40,725 nucleotides of DNA from positions 1-40,725 of the forward strand of contig JAHEJA010000008.1 of NCBI GenBank assembly GCA_024639125.1, given 5' to 3'. The stretch comes from Paracoccaceae bacterium. Its GTDB lineage: Bacteria; Pseudomonadota; Alphaproteobacteria; Rhodobacterales; Rhodobacteraceae. Below the pieces are notes generated by a model. It worked only from the letters and a program-made list of their open reading frames with translations, had not been told where the DNA came from and did no database searches. How positions within the stretch are numbered: position 1 is the stretch's first letter; every line of letters begins with the position of its first letter. The position numbers and the translations under genes were made by a program. Of this stretch, positions 17,663-25,974 are shown piece after piece.

Positions 17663-19465
17663 ATGGCAGCTTATACTTACGAAACTCATGATTACGACGT
17701 TGTTGTCGTTGGGGCTGGCGGCGCTGGTTTGCGTGCAACTTTGGGAATGGCTGAACAGGGCCTACGCACAGCCTGCGTCACCAAAGTGTTCCCGACACGG
17801 TCCCATACAGTTGCGGCACAGGGCGGCATTGCGGCGTCTTTGTCAAACATGGGTCGCGATCACTGGCAGTGGCACATGTACGACACGGTCAAAGGCTCTG
17901 ACTGGTTGGGCGACACGGACGCAATGGAATACCTTGCACGCGAAGCACCCAAGGCAGTTTATGAATTAGAACACTACGGCGTTCCGTTTAGCCGTACCGA
18001 AGAGGGCAAGATTTATCAGCGTCCATTCGGCGGTCACACAACAGAATTCGGCGAAGGTCCTGCGGTTCAGCGGACGTGCGCAGCAGCAGACCGCACCGGT
18101 CATGCGATCCTGCACACGCTTTATGGTCAGTCGCTGAAAAACAATGCCGAATTCTATATCGAATATTTCGCCATTGATCTGATCATGACGGATGGGGTGT
18201 GTACGGGCGTTGTCTGTTGGAAACTTGATGACGGCACGATGCACATCTTTAATGCCAAAATGGTCGTTCTGGCAACGGGTGGGTATGGTCGTGCGTACTT
18301 TAGTGCGACCTCGGCACATACCTGTACTGGGGATGGTGGCGGCATGGTGGCCCGTGCGGGTCTGCCATTGCAGGATATGGAATTCGTTCAATTCCACCCA
18401 ACGGGCATTTACGGCTCTGGCTGTCTGATCACCGAAGGTGCGCGCGGCGAAGGCGGGTATCTGACCAACTCCGAAGGCGAGCGGTTCATGGAACGCTATG
18501 CGCCCCATTACAAAGACCTCGCGCCGCGCGATTATGTGTCGCGCTGTATGACCATGGAAATCCGCGAAGGTCGCGGTGTTGGGGCCGGTGGCGATCATAT
18601 CCATCTAAACCTAAGCCATTTGCCCAAAGAAGCCTTGGCTGAACGTTTGCCGGGTATTTCTGAATCTGCGAAAATCTTTGCTGGTGTGGATGTCACCAAA
18701 GAACCGATCCCGGTCTTGCCAACTGTGCATTATAACATGGGCGGCATTCCGACCAACTATTGGGGCGAAGTTCTGAACCCAACCAAGGACGATCCAAGTG
18801 CGGTTGTCCCGGGCTTGATGGCTGTTGGCGAAGCTGGCTGTGCCTCTGTGCATGGGGCGAACCGTTTGGGATCAAACTCTTTGATTGACCTCGTTGTGTT
18901 CGGGCGTGCTGCTGCAATCCGCGCCGGTCAAGTTGTGGATCGCACCACGGCGGTTCCGTCAACCAATATGGTCGAGGTGGACAAAGCCATGGATCGTTTT
19001 GATGGCTTGCGTCATGCCACAGGCAGCGTGCCGACGGCTGAGCTACGTCTTGAAATGCAAAAAACAATGCAAGCAGATGCGGCTGTGTTCCGGACGTCCA
19101 AAACAATGTCCGAAGGCAAAGAAAAGATGACGGATATCGCAGGCAAGGTGAATGATCTAAAAGTGACGGATCGTAGCCTTGTTTGGAACAGCGATTTGAT
19201 GGAAACGTTGGAATTGACGAACTTGATGCCGAACGCTTTGGCAACAATCGTCGGTGCAGAAGCCCGCAAAGAAAGCCGCGGCGCACATGCGCATGAAGAT
19301 TTCACAACGCGTGACGATCAAAACTGGCGTGTGCATACAATCAGCCGTGTCGATGGCAACTCTGTTGACCTATCGTATCGTCCGGTTGTTGTGGATCCGC
19401 TGACAACAGAAGCACAGGGCGGTATTTCGCTTGAAACCATCGCTCCGAAAGCAAGGACGTTTTAA
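17663..19465 (+). CDS. sdhA: Succinate dehydrogenase flavoprotein subunit
   Basis: The catalytic subunit of complex II oxidises succinate to fumarate with covalently bound FAD. The protein has 600 residues. It shows the [12 protein letters not shown]-binding motif (17-25), the FAD-linking His48 in [11 protein letters not shown], the substrate-site [21 protein letters not shown] region, [12 protein letters not shown], the [13 protein letters not shown] stretch, and the C-terminal [11 protein letters not shown] region. It follows sdhD by 12 bp with a GAGG ribosome-binding site. Instead of sdhB, two other genes come next. Confidence 0.98.
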   Translation: MAAYTYETHDYDVVVVGAGGAGLRATLGMAEQGLRTACVTKVFPTRSHTVAAQGGIAASLSNMGRDHWQWHMYDTVKGSDWLGDTDAMEYLAREAPKAVYELEHYGVPFSRTEEGKIYQRPFGGHTTEFGEGPAVQRTCAAADRTGHAILHTLYGQSLKNNAEFYIEYFAIDLIMTDGVCTGVVCWKLDDGTMHIFNAKMVVLATGGYGRAYFSATSAHTCTGDGGGMVARAGLPLQDMEFVQFHPTGIYGSGCLITEGARGEGGYLTNSEGERFMERYAPHYKDLAPRDYVSRCMTMEIREGRGVGAGGDHIHLNLSHLPKEALAERLPGISESAKIFAGVDVTKEPIPVLPTVHYNMGGIPTNYWGEVLNPTKDDPSAVVPGLMAVGEAGCASVHGANRLGSNSLIDLVVFGRAAAIRAGQVVDRTTAVPSTNMVEVDKAMDRFDGLRHATGSVPTAELRLEMQKTMQADAAVFRTSKTMSEGKEKMTDIAGKVNDLKVTDRSLVWNSDLMETLELTNLMPNALATIVGAEARKESRGAHAHEDFTTRDDQNWRVHTISRVDGNSVDLSYRPVVVDPLTTEAQGGISLETIAPKARTF

Positions 19466-19466
19466 T

Positions 19467-19787
19467 ATGGGTAAATGGGGTGCGATTTTTGGATTGGTAT
19501 TTGTTGCGGGCTGTACAGCCGCAACCGGTGCCGCAGAGGATGTTGCGCGCGACGCAGCCAAGGGTGTGATCAACGGAGCGGTGCAAAGCCAGTTTCCGGG
19601 ACTGAACGCATCTTTGGTGACTGACTGCATCATTGACAATGCGTCGATGAACGAAGTCTTTATTATTGCGCGTGATACGGTCACAACACCAAGCGTTGAG
19701 ACGATCACTTTGGTATCAGAAATCGCAAACCGCCCAAGCACAGTGCAATGCTTTGCCGATAAAGGCACAGCATTGTTGTCAATGTAA
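19467..19787 (+). CDS. Small lipoprotein between sdhA and sdhB
   Basis: A 106-residue predicted lipoprotein: MGKWGAIFGLVFVAGC has a lipobox (VAGC) with Cys16 as the lipid-modified residue. The mature part is small, has further cysteines (in TDCIIDN and VQCFAD), and has no motif I recognise. A longer open frame begins at 19431 inside sdhA, but the ATG at 19467 gives a proper signal peptide and lies 1 bp after the sdhA stop. From general knowledge, small uncharacterised proteins often sit at this place in Rhodobacterales sdh operons. Function is unknown; location implies co-expression with complex II. Confidence 0.85.
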   Translation: MGKWGAIFGLVFVAGCTAATGAAEDVARDAAKGVINGAVQSQFPGLNASLVTDCIIDNASMNEVFIIARDTVTTPSVETITLVSEIANRPSTVQCFADKGTALLSM

Positions 19788-19795
19788 GGATCGAA

Positions 19796-20662
19796 ATGAC
19801 ACAGGCCATGGCACATAAAAGCACCTCAGCACCCAAATCGGTGCGCTTGATGTGCCTTGCGACCCATCACAAGGGGGGGACGATTTGGATGAAACATGTC
19901 GTCAAATCCTTGGCTTTGGCGTGGGATATGCCTTGGATTGGGATTTGGTCAGAACGGCAAGTCACTGCGGTTCCGAATGTAGGCGCCGCTTTCTTGGTGA
20001 ATTGGAACGGGTATTTTCCCGATGCCATTTGGGACCAAGAGGACGCTGCCTTTTTCCATGTGATCCGTGATCCGCGCGATGTGTTGTTATCTGGGTGTCA
20101 GTATCATCATTACGCCGGTGTCAAAGGGGAACGCTTTTTGCACCAGCCTTTGCCGGAATATGATGGGATGACCTATCAGGAAAAGCTGAACACAATCGCG
20201 TCTTATGATGAAAAGCTATTGTTTGAAATGGCCGGCAAACATGCACAAACCGTTTCGGAAATGCGGGCTTGGCCAACGGATCATCCCAATCAAATCACCG
20301 TTCATTACGAAGACCTGATCCAAGACACAGATGCAAAGCATTTCAAAAATGCGCTAAACGTTTGGAAATTAGACGCCCTGCGCACCGCAGAAGCAGGGGC
20401 GGCTTTTGTGGACAATAGCCTTTTTGGGGGCGCTGCCGAAAAAAATGCACGTGTCGCACAGCATGTCCAATCCACATCGACATCCCGATGGATGCGAGAA
20501 ATGCCACGGTCCGTGGGCGCGCAATATGCCAAAGATTTTGGCGATGATTTGATTGCGCTTGGATACGAAAAAGATACATCGTGGGTAGATACTTTACCCG
20601 AAACTTCCACTCCGTTCGCGATAAAAGGCCCTAATGGGTCGGCGAATGTCACTTTTCACTGA
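19796..20662 (+). CDS. Sulfotransferase-domain protein inside the sdh operon
   Basis: A 288-residue protein that looks like a PAPS-dependent sulfotransferase. It has a 5'-phosphosulfate-binding loop-like [14 protein letters not shown] (residues 23-36) and a 3'-phosphate-binding segment [13 protein letters not shown] (88-100). It also has the later Y-E-D-L motif (VHYEDLIQD) seen in this fold. The acceptor substrate cannot be predicted. It is not a normal part of succinate dehydrogenase operons, yet it lies between the small lipoprotein (8 bp upstream) and sdhB (20 bp downstream) on the same strand, without a visible terminator or promoter. The ATG at 19796 has a AAGGAT ribosome-binding site. 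Base use looks like its neighbours, so an old insertion is more likely than recent transfer. Confidence 0.85.
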   Translation: MTQAMAHKSTSAPKSVRLMCLATHHKGGTIWMKHVVKSLALAWDMPWIGIWSERQVTAVPNVGAAFLVNWNGYFPDAIWDQEDAAFFHVIRDPRDVLLSGCQYHHYAGVKGERFLHQPLPEYDGMTYQEKLNTIASYDEKLLFEMAGKHAQTVSEMRAWPTDHPNQITVHYEDLIQDTDAKHFKNALNVWKLDALRTAEAGAAFVDNSLFGGAAEKNARVAQHVQSTSTSRWMREMPRSVGAQYAKDFGDDLIALGYEKDTSWVDTLPETSTPFAIKGPNGSANVTFH

Positions 20663-20682
20663 TAAGGCACGCAGGTAACACC

Positions 20683-21462
20683 ATGGTTCAACTGACGCTT
20701 CCTAAGAATTCCCGGATCAAAACCGGCAAAACATGGCCCAAGCCATCAGGCGCGACAAATTTGCGGAAATTCCAGATCTATCGCTGGTCACCAGATGACG
20801 GTGAAAACCCAACGGTTGATACATATTTTGTCGATATGGACACCTGTGGTCCCATGGTTTTGGACGCGCTGATCAAGATCAAGAACGAGATTGATCCGAC
20901 CTTGACCTTCCGTCGGTCGTGCCGCGAAGGGATTTGTGGATCCTGTGCGATGAATATCGATGGCATCAACACATTGGCCTGTATCTATGGCATGGACGAA
21001 ATAAAGGGCGATGTGAAAATCTATCCCCTTCCGCATATGCCCGTTGTGCGCGATTTGATTCCTGATTTGACGCATTTCTATGCGCAGCACGCCAGTATCA
21101 TGCCGTGGTTGGAAACCAAAACCAACCGTCCTGCTAAGGAATGGAGGCAGTCTATTGATGATCGCAAGAAGCTTGATGGGTTGTATGAATGTGTGATGTG
21201 CGCATCCTGTTCGACATCTTGTCCGTCTTATTGGTGGAACGGTGATCGGTATCTAGGACCAGCGGCATTGCTGCATGCGTATCGTTGGATCATCGACAGT
21301 CGGGACGAAGCGACAGGAGAGCGTTTGGATGAGCTGGAAGATCCATTCAAGTTATATCGCTGCCACACCATTATGAACTGTGCAAAGACATGTCCAAAGG
21401 GTTTGAACCCGGCCAAAGCGATTGCTGAGATCAAGAAAATGATGGTCGAGCGCACTGTTTAA
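20683..21462 (+). CDS. sdhB: Succinate dehydrogenase iron-sulfur subunit
   Basis: The electron-transfer subunit of complex II. The 259-residue protein has an N-terminal ferredoxin domain with the [2Fe-2S] ligands Cys80, Cys85, Cys88 and Cys100 (in [14 protein letters not shown] and TLAC). A C-terminal domain carries the [4Fe-4S] and [3Fe-4S] ligands in [14 protein letters not shown] (Cys170, 173, 176, 180) and [15 protein letters not shown]. The ATG at 20683 is preceded by AGGTAAC. It ends the sdh operon and is followed by two GC-rich hairpins and an intrinsic terminator. Confidence 0.98.
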   Translation: MVQLTLPKNSRIKTGKTWPKPSGATNLRKFQIYRWSPDDGENPTVDTYFVDMDTCGPMVLDALIKIKNEIDPTLTFRRSCREGICGSCAMNIDGINTLACIYGMDEIKGDVKIYPLPHMPVVRDLIPDLTHFYAQHASIMPWLETKTNRPAKEWRQSIDDRKKLDGLYECVMCASCSTSCPSYWWNGDRYLGPAALLHAYRWIIDSRDEATGERLDELEDPFKLYRCHTIMNCAKTCPKGLNPAKAIAEIKKMMVERTV

Positions 21463-21468
21463 GGGTGT

Positions 21469-21498
21469 GGGGGCGCTGCCCCCTTGGCCTTTGGCCAA
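21469..21498 (+). repeat. Two adjacent hairpins after sdhB
   Basis: GGGGGC-GCT-GCCCCC (21469-21483) is followed at once by TTGGCC-TTT-GGCCAA (21484-21498). They precede a dispersed Rhodobacterales-like 3' element and the terminator. They probably protect the mRNA 3' end or add to termination. Confidence 0.75.
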
Positions 21499-21500
21499 TT

Positions 21501-21530
21501 CCCCCGGGATATTTCGAGACAAAAAATGAG
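21501..21530 (+). repeat. Dispersed 3' element, copy 1
   Basis: A GC-rich run, then a TATTT core, a 4-nt gap, a CAAA run and an ATGAG/GAAG-like end. Related copies occur at 25940-25974 and 35881-35912, always in a gap between genes. Confidence 0.5.
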
Positions 21531-21552
21531 GGGCTTTTACGGCCCCTTTTTT
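21529..21552 (+). terminator. Intrinsic terminator of the sdh operon
   Basis: AGGGGC (21529-21534) and GCCCCT (21542-21547) form a 6-bp stem with a 7-nt loop, followed by a run of six T. Confidence 0.85.
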
Positions 21553-21566
21553 ATGGCGGGTGAGAG

Positions 21567-21767
21567 ATGCATATCGTAATTGGGCTTGTTTTGGCTTTTG
21601 TTTTGGTGGCGGTTTTTAGCAATCGCAAAACGCGCCATTGTCGGTGGCGTCGCGATAAAGCAGGGGACACAGAGGGCGCGCGAAAATACAATTGCGTTTC
21701 ATGCGGATATGAAGTCTTTTGCAACAAAGAGGGCCTGCCGAAAGTCTGTGGGCGTAAGGGATCGTAG
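21567..21767 (+). CDS. Small membrane-anchored zinc-ribbon-like protein
   Basis: A 66-residue protein with one N-terminal transmembrane segment (HIVIGLVLAFVLVAVF), a basic cytoplasmic stretch (RKTRHCRWRRDKAG), and a short domain with cysteines in CVSCGYEVFC and VCG, suitable for binding a metal ion. Proteins with this plan occur in related Rhodobacterales; their role is unknown. The ATG at 21567 has a GTGAGAG ribosome-binding site. It lies 15 bp after the sdh terminator and 9 bp before the DUF1989 gene, so the two are probably co-transcribed. Confidence 0.8.
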   Translation: MHIVIGLVLAFVLVAVFSNRKTRHCRWRRDKAGDTEGARKYNCVSCGYEVFCNKEGLPKVCGRKGS

Positions 21768-21776
21768 GAGGTAACG

Positions 21777-22625
21777 ATGTGTGAAGTGCCAAAGGATGCA
21801 GAGGCCCGTCGCGCCGTCGCGCCCGTGATTTGTTACCCCAATGAAACCTTGCCAAGTGTCGATTTGGGTCTTTATCGTCAGGCGCGCGGTCAAGCGGTTA
21901 AAATCAGCGAAGTGTATGCTGCCCCACGTGAGGCTGCGTGTTTCGAGGTGAAAGCGGGGCAATTTTTCCGCATTTCCTCTGTTGAGGGGTCGCAGGTTGG
22001 GGATTTGAATTTGTGGAACGCTCATAATTTATCCGAGCGATTTTATTCCGGAAAAACAAGAGCATTACATGGGACACATATAACAGAAGGCGAACGGATG
22101 TGGTCTAGCTTGCCGTATTTGCGGCCTATGGCGACGATTATTAAGGATACGTTGAATTGGTATGGTATGGATTCATTCGGCGGGTCGGTTCATGATGTTA
22201 TCGGCACGCGCTGCGATCCCTATACCGGTAATTTGTTGTCAGATGTGCACTATCACCAATGTTGTCATTCGAATTTAACGCGGGCTTTGGCGGATCACTT
22301 GGGCTGTTCGCTTGCTGAGGCAGAGCCGCATATCCATGATGTGTTGAATGTTTTCATGTGTACTGGGTTTACCCGTGATACGGGGCAATATTTTATGAAA
22401 GCGAGCCCTGTACGCCCCGGTGATTATCTGGAGTTTTTTGCTGAAATCGACCTGATTGGGGCGTTGTCAGCGTGCCCCGGAGGGGATTGTTCAAGCGAGC
22501 ACACAAGTGATGCGGCGGCATGTTACCCGCTGTTGATCGAAGTGTTTGAAGCCCCCGCCGAGGCACTGGCGGCGTGGCGATCACCCCAAGAAAACGGGTA
22601 TGATCGCAGCCATGGTCATTTATAG
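21777..22625 (+). CDS. DUF1989 / urea carboxylase-associated family protein
   Basis: A 282-residue protein of the DUF1989 family. Typical stretches are FEVKAGQFFRISSVEGSQVGDLNLWNAHNLSERF, DSFGGSVHDVIGTRCDPY, YHQCCHSNL, VLNVFMCTGFTRDTG and LEFFAEIDLIGALSACPGGDCS. Family members occur beside urea carboxylase or in amino-acid and pyrimidine-related clusters. Conserved His/Cys/Asp residues suggest a metal-dependent enzyme, but the reaction is not settled. It has an excellent GGAGG ribosome-binding site before the ATG at 21777. No urea carboxylase gene is in the window, so the substrate is open. Its last 10 bp overlap the convergent lipoprotein gene. Confidence 0.88.
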   Translation: MCEVPKDAEARRAVAPVICYPNETLPSVDLGLYRQARGQAVKISEVYAAPREAACFEVKAGQFFRISSVEGSQVGDLNLWNAHNLSERFYSGKTRALHGTHITEGERMWSSLPYLRPMATIIKDTLNWYGMDSFGGSVHDVIGTRCDPYTGNLLSDVHYHQCCHSNLTRALADHLGCSLAEAEPHIHDVLNVFMCTGFTRDTGQYFMKASPVRPGDYLEFFAEIDLIGALSACPGGDCSSEHTSDAAACYPLLIEVFEAPAEALAAWRSPQENGYDRSHGHL

Positions 22626-23281
22626 GCGATAAATCCACCAGAAAACACAGTTTCAGCATCGTTCCCGTGGAAGGCGCCGATGGTGTTGTCGGATGTGATA
22701 TGCCCATCCAAGTCACCTTTAACAGATTTATACGTGGCAGAGCCTGTTACAGTATTGCCCTCGAGTGTGGCATCAATGCTGAGGTCTTGGTCTTGACCGG
22801 TTAATGTGCCATTTTCGAAATCAGCATCCAGCGCGATGGTGCCTGTATGGCTTCCTTGGACACCGATCAATTGATAGATGTTTTTTGACGTTTCTTTGGC
22901 TGTGATGTTTTCGATGAAAAGCACATCATAGCGACCTTCGTATGTGGCCTGTCCGCTGGGGGGCATATCCTCAAGATCCGTTGGTGACAGCTGTTTTCCC
23001 GAAATGGCTATGAATTGATCCAAGCCATCTGGATCAATGCCGATTTTATAGCTTGTGACGTTGCCATCCGGATCAGATAGGGACCCAGAGCACCCGGTTT
23101 GAGAACAACCAGACAAGGGGGTGGAAATTGTTCCATCCGAAGACAGCGGTGCAGAAAAAGATGCTGTCAGTGGAATATCATCAATTGTTATTGCGTCCGA
23201 GGACGAATTAGATCTGTCGCAGGCAGCCAAAACAAAGACCACTGCAACACCAAGGTGTAAACGTACCATACCATTACTCAT
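22616..23281 (-). CDS. TbpB-like beta-barrel lipoprotein
   Basis: A 221-residue predicted lipoprotein with signal peptide and lipobox VLAAC (Cys21, counting from the ATG at 23281; the ATG at 23269 is an alternative start). The mature protein is Ser/Thr/Gly-rich with many alternating beta strands. It ends in the pattern GAFHGNDAETVFSGGFIAYK, which resembles the closing strands of transferrin-binding-protein-B-like barrels found in many surface lipoproteins. A Cys-x4-Cys pair (GCSQTGC) may form a disulfide. The ligand is unknown and need not be iron. No TonB receptor or Slam translocon gene is adjacent. An inverted repeat directly upstream suggests its own regulation. Confidence 0.75.
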   Translation of the reverse strand: MSNGMVRLHLGVAVVFVLAACDRSNSSSDAITIDDIPLTASFSAPLSSDGTISTPLSGCSQTGCSGSLSDPDGNVTSYKIGIDPDGLDQFIAISGKQLSPTDLEDMPPSGQATYEGRYDVLFIENITAKETSKNIYQLIGVQGSHTGTIALDADFENGTLTGQDQDLSIDATLEGNTVTGSATYKSVKGDLDGHITSDNTIGAFHGNDAETVFSGGFIAYK

Positions 23282-23284
23282 AAA

Positions 23285-23317
23285 ACATACTAAAAGTATG
23301 TACTATATAACAATAGT
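23285..23317. promoter_or_regulatory. AT-rich inverted repeats before the TbpB-like gene
   Basis: ACATACT-AAA-AGTATGT (23285-23301) is a perfect 7-bp inverted repeat, followed by ACTAT...ATAGT (23302-23317). They fall within 40 bp of the start, where a promoter (TATAGT-like -10 on the minus strand) and operator would be expected. The regulator is unknown. Confidence 0.5.
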
Positions 23318-23342
23318 GTGTAATCCAAGGGCTGTTTGGTAA

Positions 23343-24665
23343 TTATTCGCAAATATAACACAATTTATTGAAACGACTGCGCCATTCAGCGGTTTCGGCC
23401 GCCAAATTTTGGGGGGCGTTGCTTTTGAGCGCTTTGGCAATCAAATCGGCAAGCCGGGCACAGTCGGTTTCTGTGATGCCCCATCTGACAAGTTCTGGAG
23501 TGCCAAAACGCAGACCATTCATATCATTTGCAAGCGCAGGAAGGGGCAGCCCAATACCACAAGCAAGAAAGCCAGCGTGTCTTAGGGTTTTTGAGGCGGT
23601 TTGTCCGCCCCCAAGCGACGTCGCATCAAGGGCGAATTGATGCGAGAGTGTGGGACCTTGGGCGGTTTCAAAAACGGGCAAGCCAAGGGCCAATAATTCC
23701 TGTGCCAAAGTTTGCGCAACCGACACCATCTTAGCTGCATATTCACGTCCATGGTCGCGCCAGTCCAAAAGGCTGACGGCGAGGGCTGCGGATTTAGCCG
23801 CATCGAAATTGGCGGTCATTCCGGGAAACGCTATTCTATCAAGCTTTTCAGCGATGGCTTTTTCATTGGTCACGATGAGACCAGAGGGGGGTCCGCCAAG
23901 CGATTTATAGGTGCTCATGGTCATTAAATGTGCCCCCTCATTGAGGGGGTTTGCCCAAGCGCCCCCTGCAATGATCCCGCATTGATGGGCCGCATCAAAG
24001 AGCACCTTTGCCCCGATCTCATCTGCTATTTTGCGGATTTCGGCGACGGGATGGGGAACCAAATTCAAGCTGCCGCCGATGGTTATGAGCTTGGGGCGCA
24101 GACGCTGTGCCTGTGCGCGTAATCCATCAAGATCGATGGTGTAATCGTCGGGATTGATCGGGGCTGCGTGAATGTCTAATCCATAGAGGCCCGCGCAGCC
24201 ATCAAGGTGATGGGTCACATGTCCGCCCACGGTCGCGGGGGGCACAATGATCGTATCACCAGGTTTGGTAAGGGCCATAAAGCCATAAAGATTGGCAATG
24301 GCGCCCGACGGGACCCGAATTTCGGCATAGGTGGCATCGAATACTTCGGCGGCAAGCTCGGCGGCCATCACTTCGATTTCTTCTATGGCTTCAAGGCCCA
24401 TTTCATATTTATCCCCCGGATAGCCAAGCGAGGGCCGCGTGCCGATACCAGAGGACAGCAATGCTTCGGCGCGGGGGTTCATCACATTGGTGGCAGGGTT
24501 CAAGTTGAAACAGTCTTTTTCGTGGATCTGCTTGTTGTTTTGGGCAAGCTGTTCGATACGGTTCAGAATATCCAAGCTTGTGCTTTGCGCGGTGCGCTCA
24601 GCCAAATCTTGGATAAAGGTTTCAATAGAAGAAGGCACCCAGGCCCGCGATGTGAGATGCGCCAT
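23343..24665 (-). CDS. Divergent serine hydroxymethyltransferase-like PLP enzyme
   Basis: A 440-residue fold-type I PLP protein of the SHMT family. It has the PLP aspartate/histidine in LFDAAHQCG (Asp224, His227), the Schiff-base lysine Lys254 in MSTYKSLGGPP, and the carboxylate-binding arginine Arg386 in GLRFGTPELVRWG. Compared with E. coli GlyA, key residues differ: the GlyA YAEGYPGKRYYGG segment reads PSLGYPGDKYEMG here, so Tyr55, Glu57 and Tyr65 are replaced by Pro, Leu and Glu. His228 before the lysine is Tyr253. These residues matter for the folate-dependent reaction. The protein therefore probably catalyses another aldol-type or beta-hydroxyamino-acid reaction, possibly on an alpha-substituted serine. 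It is 10 bp downstream of deoD and probably co-transcribed with it. Confidence 0.8.
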   Translation of the reverse strand: MAHLTSRAWVPSSIETFIQDLAERTAQSTSLDILNRIEQLAQNNKQIHEKDCFNLNPATNVMNPRAEALLSSGIGTRPSLGYPGDKYEMGLEAIEEIEVMAAELAAEVFDATYAEIRVPSGAIANLYGFMALTKPGDTIIVPPATVGGHVTHHLDGCAGLYGLDIHAAPINPDDYTIDLDGLRAQAQRLRPKLITIGGSLNLVPHPVAEIRKIADEIGAKVLFDAAHQCGIIAGGAWANPLNEGAHLMTMSTYKSLGGPPSGLIVTNEKAIAEKLDRIAFPGMTANFDAAKSAALAVSLLDWRDHGREYAAKMVSVAQTLAQELLALGLPVFETAQGPTLSHQFALDATSLGGGQTASKTLRHAGFLACGIGLPLPALANDMNGLRFGTPELVRWGITETDCARLADLIAKALKSNAPQNLAAETAEWRSRFNKLCYICE

Positions 24666-24675
24666 TGCTGTGTCC

Positions 24676-25380
24676 TTATGCGAAAGCTGCGTCGAGGGCG
24701 ATTTCTACCATATCGCCAAATGATTTTTCACGATCTGCAGAGGGCAGGGCTTCGCCTGTTTGCAGGTGATCGGACACAGTGAGAACAGCCAAGGCGCGAC
24801 AGCCATAGCGGGCGGCAAGATTATAAAGCTCGGCGGCTTCCATTTCGACCGCAAGGATCCCGTGGCGGGTCATTTGTTCATTCAGGTCCGGACGTTCATC
24901 GTAAAAGACATCCGAAGAGTAGATGCCGCCAATATGGGTCGTGCAGGATTTTTTGGCAGCAGCGATTTCGGCAGCTTTGAGCAGGCCATAATCTGCGCAT
25001 GGGGCGAAATTGAGGTCTTTGAATATTCCGGAGGACGGTGAGTTAAGTGTTGTTGAAGTCATCGCAAGAATAACGTCACGGATGCCAACGTGGGGCTGCA
25101 TGCCCCCACATGACCCAATGCGGATCAGGGTTTTGGCCCCAAAGTCGCGGATCAATTCGTTCACATAGATCGACAAGGACGGCATTCCCATGCCTGAGCC
25201 ATGAATGGTGACAGGGTTGCCTTGGTAGGTGCCGGTAAAGCCAAGCATTCCGCGCACATCATTGACGAGTTTTGCGTCTTTGAGAAAGGTCTCCGCCGCC
25301 CATTTGGCGCGATAGGGATCGCCAGGTAAGAGAACGGTTTCGGCGATGTCGCTTTTTTGGGCTCCGATGTGGACGGTCAT
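24676..25380 (-). CDS. deoD: Purine-nucleoside phosphorylase (DeoD type)
   Basis: It phosphorolyses purine (deoxy)ribonucleosides to the base and (deoxy)ribose-1-phosphate. It has 234 residues, close to the usual hexameric DeoD length. The N-terminal [30 protein letters not shown], the phosphate-site [16 protein letters not shown], the IRIGSCGGM motif, the active-site VEMEAAELY, and the [11 protein letters not shown] segment with the catalytic aspartate are all visible. I chose the ATG at 25380 from this N-terminus; the open frame extends 46 codons upstream, overlapping the acetyltransferase gene, with no family similarity. It follows the acetyltransferase by 13 bp. Confidence 0.96.
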   Translation of the reverse strand: MTVHIGAQKSDIAETVLLPGDPYRAKWAAETFLKDAKLVNDVRGMLGFTGTYQGNPVTIHGSGMGMPSLSIYVNELIRDFGAKTLIRIGSCGGMQPHVGIRDVILAMTSTTLNSPSSGIFKDLNFAPCADYGLLKAAEIAAAKKSCTTHIGGIYSSDVFYDERPDLNEQMTRHGILAVEMEAAELYNLAARYGCRALAVLTVSDHLQTGEALPSADREKSFGDMVEIALDAAFA

Positions 25381-25393
25381 GATTTTTGGCTTT

Positions 25394-25834
25394 CTATCTG
25401 GAATATTTGACGAATGGGGTGAGGGTTGCCACCCGGTCATAAAGCTGACGTGCGGGTGCGTTGAAATCTTGGGTGAGCCAATAAACAGTTGGTGTGCCAT
25501 TGGCATCTGCGGCGTCATAGACCGCTTGGATCAGGTCGCGTCCGATGCCTTGGCCGCGTGCTGTGGGATCGGTAAAGAGGTCTTGGAGGTACGTCACATT
25601 TTCGCTGCGCCAATTATGTGCATGATAGATATAGTGCACCAAGCCGACAGCGTGATCATTTTGCAGCGCGATAAAGGCGTTTTGATGTGGGTGGTCGGGT
25701 GATGTCAGGCGCGCAAAGGTCGTGTCGTAGATGGATTGATCAAGGGTCGTTTCGTAAAAAGCAAGATAGGCGCGCCATAGCTTTTGCCAGGCGGCTTTGT
25801 CTTGGTTTTGGAGTGGCCTGATCACCGGTGCCAT
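25394..25834 (-). CDS. GNAT family N-acetyltransferase
   Basis: A 146-residue GNAT-fold protein. Visible features are the N-terminal [24 protein letters not shown], the central strand with VGLVHYIYH, and motif A with the acetyl-CoA pyrophosphate loop in [11 protein letters not shown]. The conserved [18 protein letters not shown] near the C-terminus often has the catalytic tyrosine. The acceptor is unknown. Similar proteins are small-molecule acetyltransferases. The ATG at 25834 gives a normal N-terminus. It precedes deoD on the same strand, separated by 13 bp, and may share its promoter. Confidence 0.9.
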   Translation of the reverse strand: MAPVIRPLQNQDKAAWQKLWRAYLAFYETTLDQSIYDTTFARLTSPDHPHQNAFIALQNDHAVGLVHYIYHAHNWRSENVTYLQDLFTDPTARGQGIGRDLIQAVYDAADANGTPTVYWLTQDFNAPARQLYDRVATLTPFVKYSR

Positions 25835-25902
25835 TTTGATCCCTTTTTCGGGAAAGAGTAGCTATGATCGTTAAGAATGACTAGGGGGATTATCAAAATT
25901 GA

Positions 25903-25944
25903 GCGCCCCTTGTGGGGCGCGCTGGTTTAGCCCCCTTGCGGGGG
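25903..25944. repeat. Double-hairpin element downstream of ecm
   Basis: GCGCCCC-TTGT-GGGGCGC (25903-25920), GCTGGTTTAGC (25921-25931) and CCCCC-TTGC-GGGGG (25931-25944) follow each other. The same plan, including the GCTGGTTTAGC core, occurs at 8812-8864. In the minus direction the last hairpin is followed by a short T-rich stretch, so it may terminate ecm. Confidence 0.7.
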
Positions 25945-25974
25945 CAGTGTGAGTATTTGGATCAAAGATGAAGG
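25940..25974 (+). repeat. Dispersed 3' element, copy 2
   Basis: A GC-rich hairpin arm, then GAGTATTT, a 4-nt gap, CAAA and GATGAAGG. It resembles the elements at 21501-21530 and 35881-35912. It is directly adjacent to the ecm stop, in the orientation opposite to that gene. Confidence 0.5.

Noticed and set aside
18693-19286. 197-residue minus-strand open frame inside sdhA
   Set aside because: Shadow of the conserved sdhA frame with unnatural Pro/Ser/Arg composition.
25381-25518. 46-codon N-terminal extension of deoD
   Set aside because: The added residues overlap the upstream gene and are unlike the family; the ATG at 25380 gives the standard start.
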